From Prevotella sp. (GTDB lineage Bacteria; Bacteroidota; Bacteroidia; Bacteroidales; Bacteroidaceae): a DNA stretch of 34,002 nucleotides. Where the stretch lies: NCBI GenBank assembly GCA_022773395.1, contig JALFBL010000117.1, positions 1 through 34,002 of the forward strand, given 5' to 3'. Numbering within the stretch: position 1 is the stretch's first letter; each line of letters begins with the position of its first letter. This document shows positions 1 to 8,171 of the stretch, in pieces. The notes under the pieces were generated by a model that ran no database searches, was not told where the DNA came from, and saw only the letters and a program-made list of their open reading frames with translations. A program made the position numbers and the translations under genes.

Positions 1-25
1 TGGATGAATGATGGGGGGAGTAGGG

Positions 26-1099
26 CTATTCGGCCTCGTTCTCGTGTGTGATATACCTCTGGTAATATGCGATGGAAAGCGTGGTGAGGGGCAAGGCGAT
101 AATCAGCCCGATGAAACCGAGCAGTGCTCCCCACACCGACAGCGAGAGAAGCAGGATGGCAGGGTTCAGTCCCATGGCCTTGCCCATGATTTTAGGAGTG
201 ATCACCATGTCGATGATGATTTGCACGATGATAAACACGGCAATGGCGCTGGCAAGGATGATCCAGAAATTCTGTCCTGTGTCGGCAGCCTTCAGCAGTG
301 CGAGGAAAGCCGTTGGTATCAAGGCAAAGGTGTGGAGATAAGGCACCAAATCCATGATGCCTATGAGAATGCCAAGGCCTATCGCCATGGGAAAGTCGAT
401 GATGGTGAAGCCTATGCAAAACAGTATTCCCATGCAGGTGGCCACCAGTGCTTGCCCGCGGATGTAGGAGTTGAGGGCTTTTTCCACGTCCACCATCAGT
501 TCTTTCCAGAATGGGCGTGTTTTCTTCGGAAAAATTTTTATCCAGTTGTTGGTGAGATATTCGTAGTCGAGCAGAATGAAGAACATATACATCAAGGTGA
601 TGAGCGAGGCCACAATGCTGATGATCACGTTGGCAGTCTGCCCCAATACGGTAAACACCTGTGGCATGGCCGATCGCACCAGGTTTCCAACTTCTTTCTG
701 GTTGATGAAATTTTCTATTGTTTTCTGATTCTCGCGAATCCATTCCTGCACCACTGCCGAAAGGTTGTCGCTGCTGGTTTGGTGTTGCAGGTATTGCGTG
801 ACGAGGCGTCCCAGTTTGCCAAATTGCTCGATCATGGGTGGAATCACCAGATAGACGATGCCGGAAATGAGGGCAATGGCAAAGATGAGCGTGACAATGA
901 TGCTGAGTGCTCTGGTGGGAATCCGCATCTTGTATTGCACGAACTTTACGATGGGATAAAGAAGGTAAGCCAACAGCCAGGCCACGAAAAAAGGCAGCAG
1001 GACACTGCTCAAATAGTTCATGGCATACAAAATGGCGCAGACAAGCAATCCGACCCCTGCCCATCGGATGAATTTGTCGAAAGTGATCTCTTTTTTCAT
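26..1099 (-). CDS. AI-2E family transporter (DUF20/PerM-like permease)
   Basis: This 357-residue protein is almost entirely hydrophobic helices, with about eight likely membrane segments. They come as a pair near residues 12-50, one near 60-90, and a cluster from about 150 to the C-terminus. The gap holds a soluble stretch rich in Gln and charged residues (about 90-150). That layout, the length and the C-terminal 'GLIIALPLTT' segment fit the AI-2E/PerM family of inner-membrane permeases. Members have been linked to export of autoinducer-2 or to Na+/H+ exchange, but the substrate cannot be read from sequence. The start MKKEITF is the natural one. The gene lies 103 bp downstream of tdk on the same strand with no recognisable promoter between them, so co-transcription is plausible (inference). 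Confidence 0.88.
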   Translation of the reverse strand: MKKEITFDKFIRWAGVGLLVCAILYAMNYLSSVLLPFFVAWLLAYLLYPIVKFVQYKMRIPTRALSIIVTLIFAIALISGIVYLVIPPMIEQFGKLGRLVTQYLQHQTSSDNLSAVVQEWIRENQKTIENFINQKEVGNLVRSAMPQVFTVLGQTANVIISIVASLITLMYMFFILLDYEYLTNNWIKIFPKKTRPFWKELMVDVEKALNSYIRGQALVATCMGILFCIGFTIIDFPMAIGLGILIGIMDLVPYLHTFALIPTAFLALLKAADTGQNFWIILASAIAVFIIVQIIIDMVITPKIMGKAMGLNPAILLLSLSVWGALLGFIGLIIALPLTTLSIAYYQRYITHENEAE

Positions 1100-1202
1100 G
1101 TTCGTCGTTTTTTGTCGGATTTCAGCGAAAGCCCTACCTTTATATTATAATGTATATGCTGTGAGATGAAGAATGGTGTTGTGCAGAAGCAATGGGGATG
1201 TG

Positions 1203-1787
1203 TCAGTCGCTCTCCTCCATTGTAGCCTTTCGGTAGCATTCCCTGCACAACGGCTCATATTCTGCCGTTTCTCCCAACAGCACCCTTTTGTCATTTTTCA
1301 CCAAGCGGTGGCTTACATAGGCCAGTGAGCCGCACTTCACGCAAATGGCATGCACTTTCATCACATCGTCGGCGATGGCGCACAGGGCAGGCATCGGCCC
1401 GAAGGGAACACCCTTGAAGTCCATGTCCAGTCCGGCAACGATGACGCGCACCCCTTTGTTGGCCAGTTCGTTGCACACCTGCACCAACCCTTCGTCCAGA
1501 AATTGCGCCTCGTCAATGCCAATCACATCGTTCTCGCCTGCCAGCAGCAGGATGGACGAAGAAGCATCGATGGGCGTGCACTGAATGGAATTTTGGTCGT
1601 GACTCACCACGTCTGCCTCGCTGTAGCGGGTATCGATGGACGGTTTGAATATTTCCACCTTCTGCCTGGCAAACTTGGCTCTTTTCAGTCTCCTGATCAG
1701 TTCTTCGGTCTTTCCTGAGAACATTGACCCGCATACTACTTCAATGCGTCCGGGGCGGTGTGTTTCCCCTATAATTTGCTGTGTCAT
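1203..1787 (-). CDS. tdk: thymidine kinase (type II, zinc-binding)
   Basis: Thymidine kinase phosphorylates thymidine to dTMP in the pyrimidine salvage pathway in the cytoplasm. From the chosen start the protein has 194 residues, normal for the family. It carries a P-loop GSMFSGKT at residues 20-27, the catalytic DEAQF at 92-96 (E93 is the expected base), and two Cys pairs (C149/C152 in CVKC, C181/C184 in CREC) that form the structural zinc site. The frame stays open upstream to 2030. That extension is not accepted because it would run through the tdk promoter (-7 element 1795-1802) and into rsmI on the other strand. Starting at MTQQ puts the ATG about 8 nt past the -7 element, so the mRNA should be almost leaderless. 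Confidence 0.95.
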   Translation of the reverse strand: MTQQIIGETHRPGRIEVVCGSMFSGKTEELIRRLKRAKFARQKVEIFKPSIDTRYSEADVVSHDQNSIQCTPIDASSSILLLAGENDVIGIDEAQFLDEGLVQVCNELANKGVRVIVAGLDMDFKGVPFGPMPALCAIADDVMKVHAICVKCGSLAYVSHRLVKNDKRVLLGETAEYEPLCRECYRKATMEESD

Positions 1788-1794
1788 ATCGGTA

Positions 1795-1826
1795 CAAAAG
1801 TACAATTCTGTTTTAAAAAATGCAAA
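1795..1826 (-). promoter_or_regulatory. tdk promoter (Bacteroidetes -33/-7)
   Basis: On the minus strand a -7 element TACTTTTG (1802-1795) is preceded by TTTG (1826-1823) with a 20-bp spacer. This matches the Bacteroidetes primary sigma consensus. Transcription should begin around 1790-1791, only a few nucleotides before the tdk ATG at 1787. Confidence 0.75.
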
Positions 1827-1842
1827 GAAATGATTGTTTTTT

Positions 1843-1873
1843 TTTGTGTTAAAGGATAATATGTCTATATTTG
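1843..1873 (+). promoter_or_regulatory. rsmI promoter (Bacteroidetes -33/-7)
   Basis: TTTG (1843-1846), a 19-bp spacer and TATATTTG (1866-1873) match the -33/-7 consensus exactly. The expected transcription start is near 1877, leaving a leader of roughly 8 nt before the ATG at 1885. This excludes the in-frame ATGs at 1834 and 1861 as starts, because they lie upstream of or inside the promoter. The -33 elements of this promoter and the divergent tdk promoter are about 17 bp apart. Confidence 0.8.
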
Positions 1874-1884
1874 TCGCTCGAAAT

Positions 1885-2583
1885 ATGGGTATATTGTATA
1901 TTATCCCTACCCCTGTGGGGAACATGGAAGACATCACGCTGCGGGCAATTCGCCTGTTGAAAGAAGTAGACTTGATTCTCGCTGAAGATACACGTACTTC
2001 GGGAATCTTATTGAAGCACTTTGACATCAAAAACCAGTTAATGTCTCACCATAAATTTAATGAGCACGGCACAACGACCGGAATCATAGAGCGGTTGAAA
2101 GCCGGCTTGTCCATCGCCCTGATCAGCGATGCCGGAACACCGGGCATCAGCGACCCCGGATTCTATCTGGTACGCGAAGCGGTGGAAGCAGGCATAGAGG
2201 TGCAGTGTCTGCCCGGGGCAACGGCATTCGTGCCGGCATTGGTGGTCAGCGGACTGCCAGACGACCGGTTCTGCTTTGAAGGCTTCCTCCCTCAGAAGAA
2301 AGGAAGGCGGACAAGATTGCTGAGCCTGCAAAACGAGGAACGTACCATGGTGTTCTATGAATCGCCTTACAGGGTGCTGAAAACGTTGCAGCAGTTTGCC
2401 GAGATATTTGGGCAAGACCGTAAGGTGAGCTGTTGCAGGGAAATCAGCAAGGTGCACGAAGAAAGTGTGCGAGGTACGCTCGCAGAGGTGACTGCCCATT
2501 TTAAAGAAAAAGAGCCTAAAGGCGAGTTCGTGATTGTGCTTGCCGGTAAACATACAAAAGATAATAAACATAAAATGGAATGA
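1885..2583 (+). CDS. rsmI: 16S rRNA 2'-O-ribose C1402 methyltransferase
   Basis: RsmI uses S-adenosylmethionine to methylate the 2'-OH of C1402 in the 16S rRNA decoding centre. The 232-residue product has the family landmarks: TPVGN at 9-13, AEDTR at 33-37, the glycine-rich [12 protein letters not shown] at 80-91, and an LPGATA motif just beyond residue 105. It lacks the C-terminal extension of the roughly 280-residue proteobacterial enzymes, as is usual in Bacteroidetes (family knowledge). The start MGIL is fixed by the promoter just upstream and by alignment of the TPVGN motif near the N-terminus. The lipoprotein gene follows after one base, so the two are probably co-transcribed. Confidence 0.94.
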   Translation: MGILYIIPTPVGNMEDITLRAIRLLKEVDLILAEDTRTSGILLKHFDIKNQLMSHHKFNEHGTTTGIIERLKAGLSIALISDAGTPGISDPGFYLVREAVEAGIEVQCLPGATAFVPALVVSGLPDDRFCFEGFLPQKKGRRTRLLSLQNEERTMVFYESPYRVLKTLQQFAEIFGQDRKVSCCREISKVHEESVRGTLAEVTAHFKEKEPKGEFVIVLAGKHTKDNKHKME

Positions 2584-2584
2584 T

Positions 2585-3433
2585 ATGAAAAAGGTATTTT
2601 TTGTTGCGATGTGTCTTTTTGCCATGGTCGCATGTAAGAATGAAAAAACAGGTCCGTCATTGCCGGACGGAGGACAAAGAGACTCTTTGCAGAAAATCAT
2701 TGACCAGAAAGACAACGAAATCAATGACATGGTGGGAACCATCAACGAGATTCAGGAAGGTTTCCGCGAAATCAGCGAGGCTGAAGGGCGTGTGGCTGTG
2801 GCTAAAGACGGGGAACGCGCTGACAAGGCTCAGCAAATACGCGAGAATATCCAGTTTATCTCACAGCGTATGGCGCAGAACCGCGAACTGATCAAGAAAC
2901 TGCAGGGGCAGATACGCGAAAGTACCATCAAGGGCGATGGCTTTAAGAAAACCATGGAAAATGTCATGAAACAACTGGAGTTGAAAGACCGTCAGTTGCA
3001 GCAGTTGAGAGCAGAACTCGATGAGAAGGACATACATATTTCAGAACTTGACGAAACCATCAACAACCTGAATACGAATGTGTCGAGCCTCAAGACGGAA
3101 AGTGCCCAGAAGACGGAGACCATCAACTCGCAGGACAAGCAGTTGAATACCGCATGGTATGTATTCGGCACCAAGGGCGAATTGAAGGAACAGGGCATTT
3201 TGGCGGACGGAAAGGTGTTGAGGGGCAACTTCAACAAGAACTACTTCACCAAGATAGACATTAGGGTGGACAAGGAAATCAAGTTCTATTCCAAGACGGC
3301 CAAATTGCTTACCATGCATCCGTCGAGCAGTTATACGCTGACGCAGGACGACAAGAAACAATATGTGTTGAAAATCACCAATCCGCAGATTTTCTGGAGT
3401 ACAAGCAAATATCTGGTTGTGCTGGTGAAATAA
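2585..3433 (+). CDS. coiled-coil surface lipoprotein, Cbp1-like
   Basis: This is a 282-residue predicted lipoprotein. The N-terminus MKKVFFVAMCLFAMVAC is a lipoprotein signal with the lipidated Cys at 17, followed by a Lys/Glu/Asn-rich linker. Residues from about 35 to 185 are charged heptad-like sequence (LKDRQLQQLRAELDEKD and similar) that should form a long coiled coil. A compact C-terminal domain follows, starting near 'TAWYVFGTKGELKEQ'. The architecture resembles the Bacteroides Cbp1 family of collagen-binding adhesins, which I recall as lipoproteins with a coiled coil and a similar tail; that name is an inference. An in-frame ATG at 2534 lies inside rsmI and would spoil the lipoprotein signal. 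A hairpin terminator follows at 3462. Confidence 0.82.
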   Translation: MKKVFFVAMCLFAMVACKNEKTGPSLPDGGQRDSLQKIIDQKDNEINDMVGTINEIQEGFREISEAEGRVAVAKDGERADKAQQIRENIQFISQRMAQNRELIKKLQGQIRESTIKGDGFKKTMENVMKQLELKDRQLQQLRAELDEKDIHISELDETINNLNTNVSSLKTESAQKTETINSQDKQLNTAWYVFGTKGELKEQGILADGKVLRGNFNKNYFTKIDIRVDKEIKFYSKTAKLLTMHPSSSYTLTQDDKKQYVLKITNPQIFWSTSKYLVVLVK

Positions 3434-3461
3434 GAAACAGACAACAATAGAAAGATTGAAG

Positions 3462-3508
3462 GAGTTGAGGATGAAGTCTCTGGCGAGGCTATCCTCAACT
3501 CTTTGTTT
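3462..3508 (+). terminator. terminator of the rsmI-lipoprotein operon
   Basis: A perfect 11-bp inverted repeat (3462-3472 and 3491-3501, arm GAGTTGAGGAT) with an 18-nt loop is followed by the T-rich tail TTTGTTTCTT. It lies 28 bp past the lipoprotein stop codon. Confidence 0.75.
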
Positions 3509-3801
3509 CTTGTACCGACATGAACATGGCGATGCAACTGAGCAACTGCCAGCTGATGCGAGAACCGCCTTGAGATCGCTTGCTTTTATCCATGGGTTTC
3601 ATGGAAGGGAGACGCCGGCAGTTTCTCCGCAGTGTCGCGATGGAGTGCAAGACGGCATACGCTTAAGGTATGCTGTATGTGGAATGCCTTGTCTGCAGTA
3701 CAAACAGGAGGAAAACGAAAATAGGAGAAAAACCTCTGTGTTTTCCTCCTGCTCGATGAACTATAAGGACAGGCTATGCCGGCGTCCATGAGCCAATGCG
3801 G
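3509..3801. other. intergenic region between convergent transcription units
   Basis: I see no credible gene here. A 111-codon open frame on the plus strand begins at 3456, inside the terminator region, and has a low-complexity, shadow-like composition. The only clear structure is the inverted repeat at 3705-3751. Confidence 0.6.
3705..3751 (-). terminator. candidate terminator for the BspA/small-protein unit
   Basis: A perfect 12-bp inverted repeat (3705-3716 and 3740-3751, arm CAGGAGGAAAAC) encloses a 23-nt loop. It lies about 50 bp beyond the stop of the 61-residue minus-strand gene. The T tract on the minus side is short (TTTGT), so termination may be weak. Confidence 0.5.
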
Positions 3802-3987
3802 CTATTCCCATAGGTCTGCCTTGTTAAAGACGTCTGAGTCGTTGTCAAATTCGTCAAAACTTGCATTCTCTTTGCCCAAGGTCTCATTGCCTTCCCTGGA
3901 ATTGATGATAAAATCTGCTTCTGCTATCGGTTCGCCGATATGTAGCCTGACTGTTTCCGTCTGAGGATATAAATATGTTTTTTTCAT
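3802..3987 (-). CDS. small acidic hypothetical protein (61 aa)
   Basis: The product is MKKTYLYPQTETVRLHIGE..., 61 residues, with an acidic C-terminal half (EFDNDSDVFNKADLWE) and no signal peptide or Cys. Similar short proteins beginning MKKTY.YP..E.V are, from memory, common in Prevotella genomes, but I know no function for them. It starts 10 bp after the stop of the BspA-like gene on the same strand, so it is probably translated from the same mRNA. The start has an A/T-rich upstream region and no alternative Met. The gene is small, so the main doubt is whether it is expressed. Its position between a gene and a hairpin argues that it is. Confidence 0.62.
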   Translation of the reverse strand: MKKTYLYPQTETVRLHIGEPIAEADFIINSREGNETLGKENASFDEFDNDSDVFNKADLWE

Positions 3988-3997
3988 CTTTGTTTTT

Positions 3998-5671
3998 TTA
4001 TTTCACCATTATCTTTTCACCATTTACTATATACAAGCCCCTTGTAGGCCGTTGTATACGCCGCCCTTGCAAATCATAGTGGATTTTCGATGTTTGCTTG
4101 TCGGCAAACATGTCCGGGTGGATGCCTGTCGTGTTTCCCTGTTCGTACAGAAATTTCTTGCTTGGAGCCACAGTGCCTGTGGGCAAGAACAAGCCTGCCT
4201 GGTGGGCTTTCAGCGTCATGCTGTTGCCGGCAGTTCCGTTCTGGTAATAAAATCCAATGAGAGAAGGGTCGTTGGGGTCTGGAGACAGTACATAGTACAT
4301 TCCGTCGCCTCCCGCAAACGTTTCTCCCGCTGCTGCAGCCGTACCCTTCATCAGGTTGGGGTGCTGGAGCGACTGTTCGGCTGTGGAAACGGCTGCCTCA
4401 TATTCGTATGTGGTGCTGGGGGTACCCTGAAGGATGCAGCCTTGCGCCTTGGGGAGCACAGTCCCGGCATTGAAAGTCTCGATCACGGCATGGCGTTTGC
4501 CATCGGCCAACTGCTGGGAGCCTGTAACAACATAGACGGTCATCCCTGTGGGAACCTTGAAGTTTTCGTTGGCCAGAAAATAAGTGCTGAACCCATAACG
4601 GGAAATCGTGACCTGCTCGCGCACGTTGTTGGCAGCAATAGGGGCTGTGCCCACCACGGCACCCACTGCTGTAAGTTTGGTTTTGTAAGCAGCGGAGCAG
4701 TCAACCGGCACACAAATCTTCATTGTGGCAGGAGCACCTTGAAACATGTTGGTTTTGAACGTTGGAGGTGTGGTGCCTTCAAATATCACCTTTTGCATGG
4801 ATGTGCTTCCTTGAAAAATATTGTCGTTGAGACTTTGAAGCGAGGCCGGGAAAGTAAGCTCTTTCAATGCGGTGCAATTGCGAAAAGCACTTCCAAGCAC
4901 CTCGGTGAGTTGGGGAGAGAACTTTACGGTAGTCAGAGAACGGCACTCGCGGAAACATTCTTGGGGAATGCCGGTAATATTTGTATTGGAAAAATCCACC
5001 TCACTGAGTTGTGATGCAGACCAAAAGGCACCGGTTCCCAGAGTGGTGAGGGTGGACGGAAATGAAACCGAAGTGGCACCATAGCAACCTTCGAATGCCT
5101 TGGTGTCAATTGTGTGAACCTGCGTATTGGACAAATTTATGCTCTGTAAACTGCTGCAGCCCGAAAAGGCGGATGCCTCAATTTTCCTGCAAGCTGTAGG
5201 GAAGATCACGGATGTGAGGCTCGAACATTGGTAAAAAGCGTAAGTCGGTATGCTCGATCCGGCATAATGGGTGAAGTCTATGGATTGAAGAAATGCGTTG
5301 CTTTCAAGAAAACGGCTTGGAATAGAAGCCTGACAACCTGACTCGAAACTTAAATTGGAAATAAACGAGTTCGATACCGTCCCGCTCGCCATGCCAGATA
5401 CAGACACGCTACTCACGTCATAATATGCATTGTCATATACCTGCTTGGGAATAACCAAATCGCCAGTAGAATCATCAGAGTTCCACGCCACGATTTCCGC
5501 TTTTCCGTTGACAACATTAAAATACCATACAACGTTGTTGCCATCCGTGTAAGTATTGGAATAGCTGCCAGGTATGACTTCCGCCTTTGCCAACATTCCT
5601 AAACTAAGGAAAATCAAACACAATATCAATTTTCTTGTGTTCTCGAATTGTAAAACTTGTTTCATTAACAT
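3998..5671 (-). CDS. BspA-like leucine-rich repeat surface protein
   Basis: About 557 residues from the start MLMKQ. A signal peptide (RKLILCLIFLSLGMLAKA) is followed by a beta-rich N-terminal region. A run of LRR_5/BspA-type repeats then occupies roughly the first half of the mature protein; diagnostic units read 'LTSVIFPTACRKIEASAFSGCSSLQSI', split here as LTSVIFPTACRKIEA and SAFSGCSSLQSI. A non-repetitive region follows. The last residues (YDLQGRRIQ...RGLYIVNGEKIMVK) match the short C-terminal tail common on Prevotella secreted proteins and resembling T9SS sorting signals. Such proteins are exposed on the surface and bind host or bacterial ligands (family knowledge). Further in-frame Mets exist at 5713 and 5707; 5671 (or 5665) places the signal peptide sensibly. 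A -7 element lies upstream at 5820-5827, and the 61-residue gene follows. Confidence 0.88.
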   Translation of the reverse strand: MLMKQVLQFENTRKLILCLIFLSLGMLAKAEVIPGSYSNTYTDGNNVVWYFNVVNGKAEIVAWNSDDSTGDLVIPKQVYDNAYYDVSSVSVSGMASGTVSNSFISNLSFESGCQASIPSRFLESNAFLQSIDFTHYAGSSIPTYAFYQCSSLTSVIFPTACRKIEASAFSGCSSLQSINLSNTQVHTIDTKAFEGCYGATSVSFPSTLTTLGTGAFWSASQLSEVDFSNTNITGIPQECFRECRSLTTVKFSPQLTEVLGSAFRNCTALKELTFPASLQSLNDNIFQGSTSMQKVIFEGTTPPTFKTNMFQGAPATMKICVPVDCSAAYKTKLTAVGAVVGTAPIAANNVREQVTISRYGFSTYFLANENFKVPTGMTVYVVTGSQQLADGKRHAVIETFNAGTVLPKAQGCILQGTPSTTYEYEAAVSTAEQSLQHPNLMKGTAAAAGETFAGGDGMYYVLSPDPNDPSLIGFYYQNGTAGNSMTLKAHQAGLFLPTGTVAPSKKFLYEQGNTTGIHPDMFADKQTSKIHYDLQGRRIQRPTRGLYIVNGEKIMVK

Positions 5672-5819
5672 GTTATGTTTAAAATAGGGTTGCGTGTCTT
5701 GATACATGACCATAGGAAGGGTGGGTGTATTCTAAAAGCACAATTATATACAGGTAAATTCTGCAGAAAATAATAGAGTCTTTTCTCTTCTACTTTCACA
5801 AATTCCTTTTCTTTGAGTG

Positions 5820-5827
5820 CAAAGGTA
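5820..5827 (-). promoter_or_regulatory. -7 element of the BspA-like gene
   Basis: On the minus strand this is TACCTTTG, an exact TAnnTTTG match. No good TTTG lies at -33 (AAAA occupies the expected position), which could mean a weak or activated promoter. The leader to the ATG at 5671 would be about 145 nt. Confidence 0.5.
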
Positions 5828-5871
5828 AGTAAAATACGTCTCAGTCTTTTTACCTCCCCCAGTTTCAACAT

Positions 5872-6142
5872 TTTTATTAATATATATTAATAATTAAGAG
5901 CAGTTTTGGAAAAACCACGTTTTATTAAATAAAGACAAAGAGAATTAAAATGCCATAAATACAGTGTGGAATTTTAATTATTTTCAATATCTTTGACACC
6001 AAGGCTAATACCAGGTATTTCGGTTCGTAAAAATGGCGGCATGTTGGCTGTCTTACTCTGATTATTGAAAAGCTCTGCATTGCGCCTTGGCTCATTGGGG
6101 TGAATGTTTGAATGACTACTAATATAAAAAGACTGAATTTTT
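5872..6142. promoter_or_regulatory. regulatory region upstream of the Omp28-like gene
   Basis: This AT-rich stretch separates the divergent BspA-like and Omp28-like genes. It holds a 20-bp perfect palindrome at 5874-5893 (TTATTAATATATATTAATAA). It also holds a promoter with TGTG at 5965-5968, 19 bp, then TATCTTTG at 5988-5995, which would give a leader of about 140 nt before 6143. Within the leader, CCAAGGC (5999-6005) can pair with GCCTTGG (6084-6090). No gene is evident. Confidence 0.55.
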
Positions 6143-8107
6143 ATGGGAAGAATGATTTTTCATCGAGTGAAAAAAGGAATGTGTTTGTGGTTTGTTTTGT
6201 CCTGTTGGCTGCTTTCCCCGTGGCAGGCAAATGCCGGCAACGGTTCTTCGCAAACTTCAAGGAGCGTAGCCCTCGCCTATTCTGACACTTTGATTTTTGG
6301 CTATTCCGACAATAAGATGTCGCTCAACTTGGGATTGGGTATGGAGGTAGGCATTCAGGGCGGAATCCGACTGCCGGAAGAACTCATGGCACGACTGAAG
6401 GGAAACCGGATTACAGAAATATGGTTTGCGGTGGGAAAAACACCCACAAGACAAGAAAACTATGTTTTCATCAGCAAGGAATTGGGATTCACGGACTTCG
6501 ACTGCAAGCAAACGGTAGAAAAAGTAGATAGCGGATGGAATCAAGTCAAGTTGGAAAAACCGTTTGAAATTACAGGCGAAAATCTGTATGTGGGATTCAG
6601 AATGGTTTCCTCTGGCGAGGTGTTCTCGATGGATGGACGTGCAGACAATGATTTGGCCAACTTCATCCGGCTGACCCAAAAGGAAGACGACCCAACCTGC
6701 TCATGGCAGCATCAGTCGGGCGGAAACATCAATATCTATGTGGTGGTTCAAGGCTCCAATCTACCCCAAAACGATCTGGCCATAGAAAGCATCATGACCA
6801 AGCCTTATGCAAAGGCCAACGATGAGAAACCCGTCAAAATATGGGTCAGAAACAGGGGAGCAGCCGACATTCACGATATAGAGGCCAAGGTGTATATAGA
6901 CGGGAATTTGGACAGGCAGTTTGAAGTGAACGGTTTGAATATCGGGAAGAACCAGCTTTCTTTGCTGGCATTGGGGAGTGTGGCGATGGGCACGAGCGGC
7001 TTGCACGATCTGAAAGTTGTCGTTACGAAGGTGAATGGAGCAAGCGACGACAATGAACTCGACAATGCCCAATGGAAAGAAAACATTATCTGCAAAAAAG
7101 AATATTCGGACAGAAAAGTTTTGCTGGAACATTTCTCCACCATGAAGTGCGTCAACTGCCCCAGTGCCCATCTTACCATTGAGGACGCGTTGTTCTACAG
7201 GGAAGATGTGATACATGTCGTCCATCATTCTGCCTACGGTTCCGATCCTCTGACGATTGATGCAAGCAACGATTTCACCTTCTTTTATTCCAACGGTTCG
7301 CAAACCTCTGTTTACGCCCCTGGCTGTATGCTTGACAGAACAAACATGTCGAAATACGGAGCTACGGATGGGGCGGAAAGTACGTTGGGGCCTGCTTTCT
7401 TTCCGCAAAGAGCCACTTTCGGCAAATTGGTGGACGAGAGCCTTTCAAGGCCGGCTTATGTAACCGTTGACATTACGCCCAGCTATGACAGAGAAACAAG
7501 AAAACTGACAGTGGAGGTTTCCGGTGGACTGCCTGGTGGAGATGCGGACAAATACCTGAAAGGGAGTGACATCCGACTGAACATCTTCCTTACAGAAGAC
7601 AGCATTGTGGGTTATCAGGCTGGCGCATCCCATCCTCAGCATTATATTCACAATGCTGCCATAAGGCAAGTGATGACCCCTGTCTGGGGCGACCGCATTG
7701 AGTTTAATGGAGCCGGATACAAGTCGAAAGAGTACCAGTGCATTCTGCCCGACGCATGGATGCCCAGACAGATGCACGTCATTGCTTTCTTGTCCCATTA
7801 TAATCCATCCAATCCGAACAATTGTGAGGTGTTCAATGCCAATATTGCCGACATGAGTCATCTGACGGCCAGTGGTATTGAAGAACTTTGGCATGAGGAG
7901 GAATCCGGGAATGTGAGAGTGGTGGGGAGCAATCTGTGGCTGAACGGCGCCTCATCAGCCTATAGAATATACAACTTGAATGGCGAACAGGTGGCCGGCG
8001 GCGCAGGCCACAAAGGGGCGATTGACTTGAGTGGCTTGCCGAAAGGGGTTTATGTCTGCAAGATTGCCACACGTTCCGGCATCAACGTCATCAAACTCTC
8101 CATTTAG
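6143..8107 (+). CDS. Omp28-related outer membrane protein with T9SS-type tail
   Basis: The protein has 654 residues. A signal peptide (MGRMIFHRVKKGMCLWFVL... ending near WQANA) is followed by an N-terminal beta domain, then a CARDB-like segment around residues 213-320 (VKIWVRNRGAADIHDIEAKV). Next comes the Omp28 thioredoxin-like domain, opening VLLEHFSTMKCVNCPSAH with a CxxC pair at C336/C339. The C-terminus (YRIYNLNGEQVAG...GLPKGVYVCKIATRSG...) is a type A T9SS sorting domain, so the protein should cross the outer membrane by T9SS and be anchored or released. Omp28-family function is poorly known; the CxxC invites a redox role, unproven here. Later Mets at 6152 and 6179 are possible starts. 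The next cargo gene begins 64 bp downstream, consistent with an operon. Confidence 0.85.
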   Translation: MGRMIFHRVKKGMCLWFVLSCWLLSPWQANAGNGSSQTSRSVALAYSDTLIFGYSDNKMSLNLGLGMEVGIQGGIRLPEELMARLKGNRITEIWFAVGKTPTRQENYVFISKELGFTDFDCKQTVEKVDSGWNQVKLEKPFEITGENLYVGFRMVSSGEVFSMDGRADNDLANFIRLTQKEDDPTCSWQHQSGGNINIYVVVQGSNLPQNDLAIESIMTKPYAKANDEKPVKIWVRNRGAADIHDIEAKVYIDGNLDRQFEVNGLNIGKNQLSLLALGSVAMGTSGLHDLKVVVTKVNGASDDNELDNAQWKENIICKKEYSDRKVLLEHFSTMKCVNCPSAHLTIEDALFYREDVIHVVHHSAYGSDPLTIDASNDFTFFYSNGSQTSVYAPGCMLDRTNMSKYGATDGAESTLGPAFFPQRATFGKLVDESLSRPAYVTVDITPSYDRETRKLTVEVSGGLPGGDADKYLKGSDIRLNIFLTEDSIVGYQAGASHPQHYIHNAAIRQVMTPVWGDRIEFNGAGYKSKEYQCILPDAWMPRQMHVIAFLSHYNPSNPNNCEVFNANIADMSHLTASGIEELWHEEESGNVRVVGSNLWLNGASSAYRIYNLNGEQVAGGAGHKGAIDLSGLPKGVYVCKIATRSGINVIKLSI

Positions 8108-8171
8108 TGGCCATTCGTTTGTCAAAGTGTTCAAGATACTAATTCAATAATCCTTCACTTATTTTTTATTC

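Noticed and set aside
8..1150. 380-codon open frame opposite the AI-2E permease
   Set aside because: Antisense shadow, rich in His and Asp as expected from the complement of a hydrophobic gene.
1788..2030. Upstream extension of tdk to a Met at 2030
   Set aside because: It runs through the tdk promoter and antisense to rsmI, adds 81 residues unlike any thymidine kinase, and the proper start is fixed by the P-loop position.
3456..3791. Plus-strand 111-codon open frame
   Set aside because: It begins in the lipoprotein terminator region, has no recognisable domain, and covers a second hairpin; more likely noncoding.
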